25,360 nt of DNA, taken from JBHPCZ01 sp042573625 (GTDB lineage Bacteria > Desulfobacterota > Desulfobacteria > Desulfobacterales > UBA11574). Shown piece by piece: positions 24,306-25,360 of this stretch (position 1 is its first letter; each line of letters opens with the position of its first letter). The DNA lies in NCBI GenBank assembly GCA_042573625.1, contig JBHPCZ010000042.1:1-25360 (forward strand). The letters run 5' to 3'. The notes under the pieces are model-generated. The model was given only the letters and a program-made list of their open reading frames with translations, did no database searches and had not been told where the DNA came from. A program made the translations under genes and the position numbers.

Positions 24306-24686
24306 ATGGAACTTAAGGAATATTTCGAAAATACAAAAGGTTTGGGCGTATTGTCTACGGCAGACAACCATGGAAAAGTGAATGCCGCAATCTACTCGAG
24401 GCCGCATGTTATGGCAGACGGGTCTCTGGCGTTTATCATGCGGGACCGGTTGACCCACCAGAACATTGAATCGAATTCGAGCGCGGTTTATCTGTTCAGA
24501 GAGGACGGTCCGGGATACAACGGGAAAAGACTCTACCTGACCAAAACTCGAGAAGAGCAGGATTCCGACTTGATCGATTCTCTCAGCCGGCGAGGCTATC
24601 CTTCCGATCAGGATCGCCGGGAAGCCAGGTTTCTGGTCTATTTTAAGCTGGAGAAAGAACGGCCGCTGGTTGGCGACGCAGAATAG
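24306..24686 (+). CDS. PNPOx-like flavin split-barrel protein
   Basis: The 126-residue product has the split-barrel pattern of pyridoxamine-5'-phosphate-oxidase-like proteins: KGLGVLSTADNHGKVNAAIY at the N-terminus, SLAFIMRDRLTHQNIESNSS and an arginine/lysine-rich strand (RLYLTKTREEQ). Such proteins bind FMN or F420 or act as haem- or flavin-binding regulators; true PNPOx is longer, so the pathway enzyme is unlikely. The frame extends to 24252, but ATG 24306 has GGGG eight bases upstream and starts the conserved MELKEYFE. It is tail-to-tail with a related gene 12 bases away. Substrate unknown. Confidence 0.82.
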   Translation: MELKEYFENTKGLGVLSTADNHGKVNAAIYSRPHVMADGSLAFIMRDRLTHQNIESNSSAVYLFREDGPGYNGKRLYLTKTREEQDSDLIDSLSRRGYPSDQDRREARFLVYFKLEKERPLVGDAE

Positions 24687-24698
24687 ATCCTTCAGGGG

Positions 24699-25136
24699 TT
24701 ACATCTCTTTCAGATTCACAAAGTGAGAATCGGTCAGACCGTCTAAGAGCAGAAACGATTTGACCTTGATGCATATCAGGGCGGTGTCCGGATTCTTGGT
24801 GAATTCTTTGAGATGAGGGTGTCGCCTTAACAGCCGGGCTTCAACACGTTCTTTCTTGTTTTTGTCGTCTATAGGTTGAAAGATGCCGCTTACTGTCAGC
24901 GCCTGGGCCTGTTGACGGGGTGTCAATTCTCTGGAATCGATGAGCAGACTGACAGCAGGGTTATGCAGAAGATTTTGATATTTCATGGTTGAGCTGTGGG
25001 TCGTCATGTAAATTTCGCGGCATTCTTCGTCGGCAACATATGCCATCAGAGAGCAATGGGGTGTAGCATCTTGGGATACCGTTGAGAGCACACAAATATC
25101 TTTTACCCTGATCAGAGCCTTCATCTTTTCAAGCAT
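24699..25136 (-). CDS. PNPOx-like flavin split-barrel protein
   Basis: The 145-residue product shows the same fold family as its neighbour: DICVLSTVSQDATPHCSLMAY, REIYMTTHSSTMKYQNLLHN, AVSLLIDSRELTP and ALTVSGIFQPID are typical of PNPOx-like general stress and F420/FMN-binding proteins. It is not close enough in sequence to the 24306 product to be a recent duplicate. The ATG at 25136 is preceded by AAGGAG about eight bases upstream. Flavin binding is inferred from the family; no active-site assignment is possible. Confidence 0.85.
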   Translation of the reverse strand: MLEKMKALIRVKDICVLSTVSQDATPHCSLMAYVADEECREIYMTTHSSTMKYQNLLHNPAVSLLIDSRELTPRQQAQALTVSGIFQPIDDKNKKERVEARLLRRHPHLKEFTKNPDTALICIKVKSFLLLDGLTDSHFVNLKEM

Positions 25137-25183
25137 TATAATACACTCCTTTTATCCATTCCCCCTGGAAATACTGCCGTTTA

Positions 25184-25226
25184 TCCATCACCGCTCGAAG
25201 CAGTGATGGAAAACCGCTGGGTTTTC
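25184..25226. terminator. Two adjacent hairpins upstream of the minus-strand gene
   Basis: TCCATCACCGCT and AGCAGTGATGGA (25184-25210) form a 12-base stem with one mismatch and a CGA loop. Immediately after, GAAAACC-GCTG-GGTTTTC (25209-25226) forms a 7-base stem. They could terminate a transcript coming from beyond the right edge or regulate the leader of the gene at 25136. Direction is not decidable here. Confidence 0.35.
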
Positions 25227-25229
25227 TAA

Positions 25230-25360
25230 CGCATCGATCCATCCGGCATCGGCGAGCTAAAGGCATTAAGCTATCGGGCGTTTATGGCTGCAATGAAAGT
25301 CGACGATGAGGTCAAACGCTTTTATTTGGATTCGTTACAACGCACCCATAACCGGAAACA
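25230..25360 (+). other. Possible coding fragment open to the window end
   Basis: The frame starting after a TAA at 25227-25229 stays open to the edge and reads ELKALSYRAFMAAMKVDDEV, then KRFYLDSLQRTHNRK. The pattern resembles the first helices of a Fis-type DNA-binding domain as found at the C-terminus of sigma-54 activators. There is no convincing start codon or ribosome binding site (ATG at 25284 and 25293). It may be a gene start, a remnant, or chance. Confidence 0.25.

Overview
The window looks like a chromosomal segment of a Desulfobacterota (Deltaproteobacteria) member, most likely a Desulfobacterales-type sulfate reducer. The reasons are the obg-type housekeeping order proB-proA-nadD-rsfS, a periplasmic tetrahaem cytochrome c3, an NtrB/NtrC-type two-component pair followed by a small zinc-ribbon/winged-helix protein, a very large PAS hybrid kinase, and spacers filled with palindromic repeats. 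This placement comes from gene content only; no rRNA or tRNA gene is present.

Left part (1-3837): a 5'-truncated proB, then proA (the last steps to glutamate semialdehyde for proline), nadD (NAD synthesis) and rsfS (ribosome silencing). Between proA and nadD lies a 360-base degenerate element. It has inverted-repeat ends and holds the wreck of a four-helix-bundle ('23S rRNA intervening sequence') protein gene. A long hairpin repeat follows rsfS.

Middle (3976-10494): a minus-strand double-zinc-ribbon protein stands apart. On the plus strand come a glycine-zipper lipoprotein, a 183-base imperfect palindrome, cytochrome c3, a small exported OB-like protein, a membrane sensor kinase, a second copy of the four-helix-bundle element, the sigma-54-dependent response regulator, and a zinc-ribbon/winged-helix protein. 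Kinase and regulator look like one signalling unit now separated by the element. A strong hairpin closes the block.

Right part (10579-25360) is accessory in character. On the minus strand are a five-PAS hybrid histidine kinase, a LigB/YgiD-type extradiol dioxygenase and an SDR-DUF2867 protein. On the plus strand is a PF13454-type FAD/NAD(P)-binding protein. On the minus strand again is a two-gene unit: a 1063-residue protein with a PHP-phosphoesterase-like N-terminal half and a membrane-embedded C-terminal part, and uvsE (UV damage endonuclease) starting 2 bases after it. Then come a protein fusing an FKBP/SlyD-like part to a methyltransferase (plus strand) and two tail-to-tail flavin split-barrel (PNPOx-like) genes.

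The most noteworthy items are the two decayed four-helix-bundle elements, which share end repeats and interrupt gene units, the uncharacterised PHP-like membrane protein coupled to uvsE, the FKBP-methyltransferase fusion, and several long palindromic spacers, one of which (22664-22754) could be a structured RNA. No CRISPR array, phage module or intact transposase was seen.
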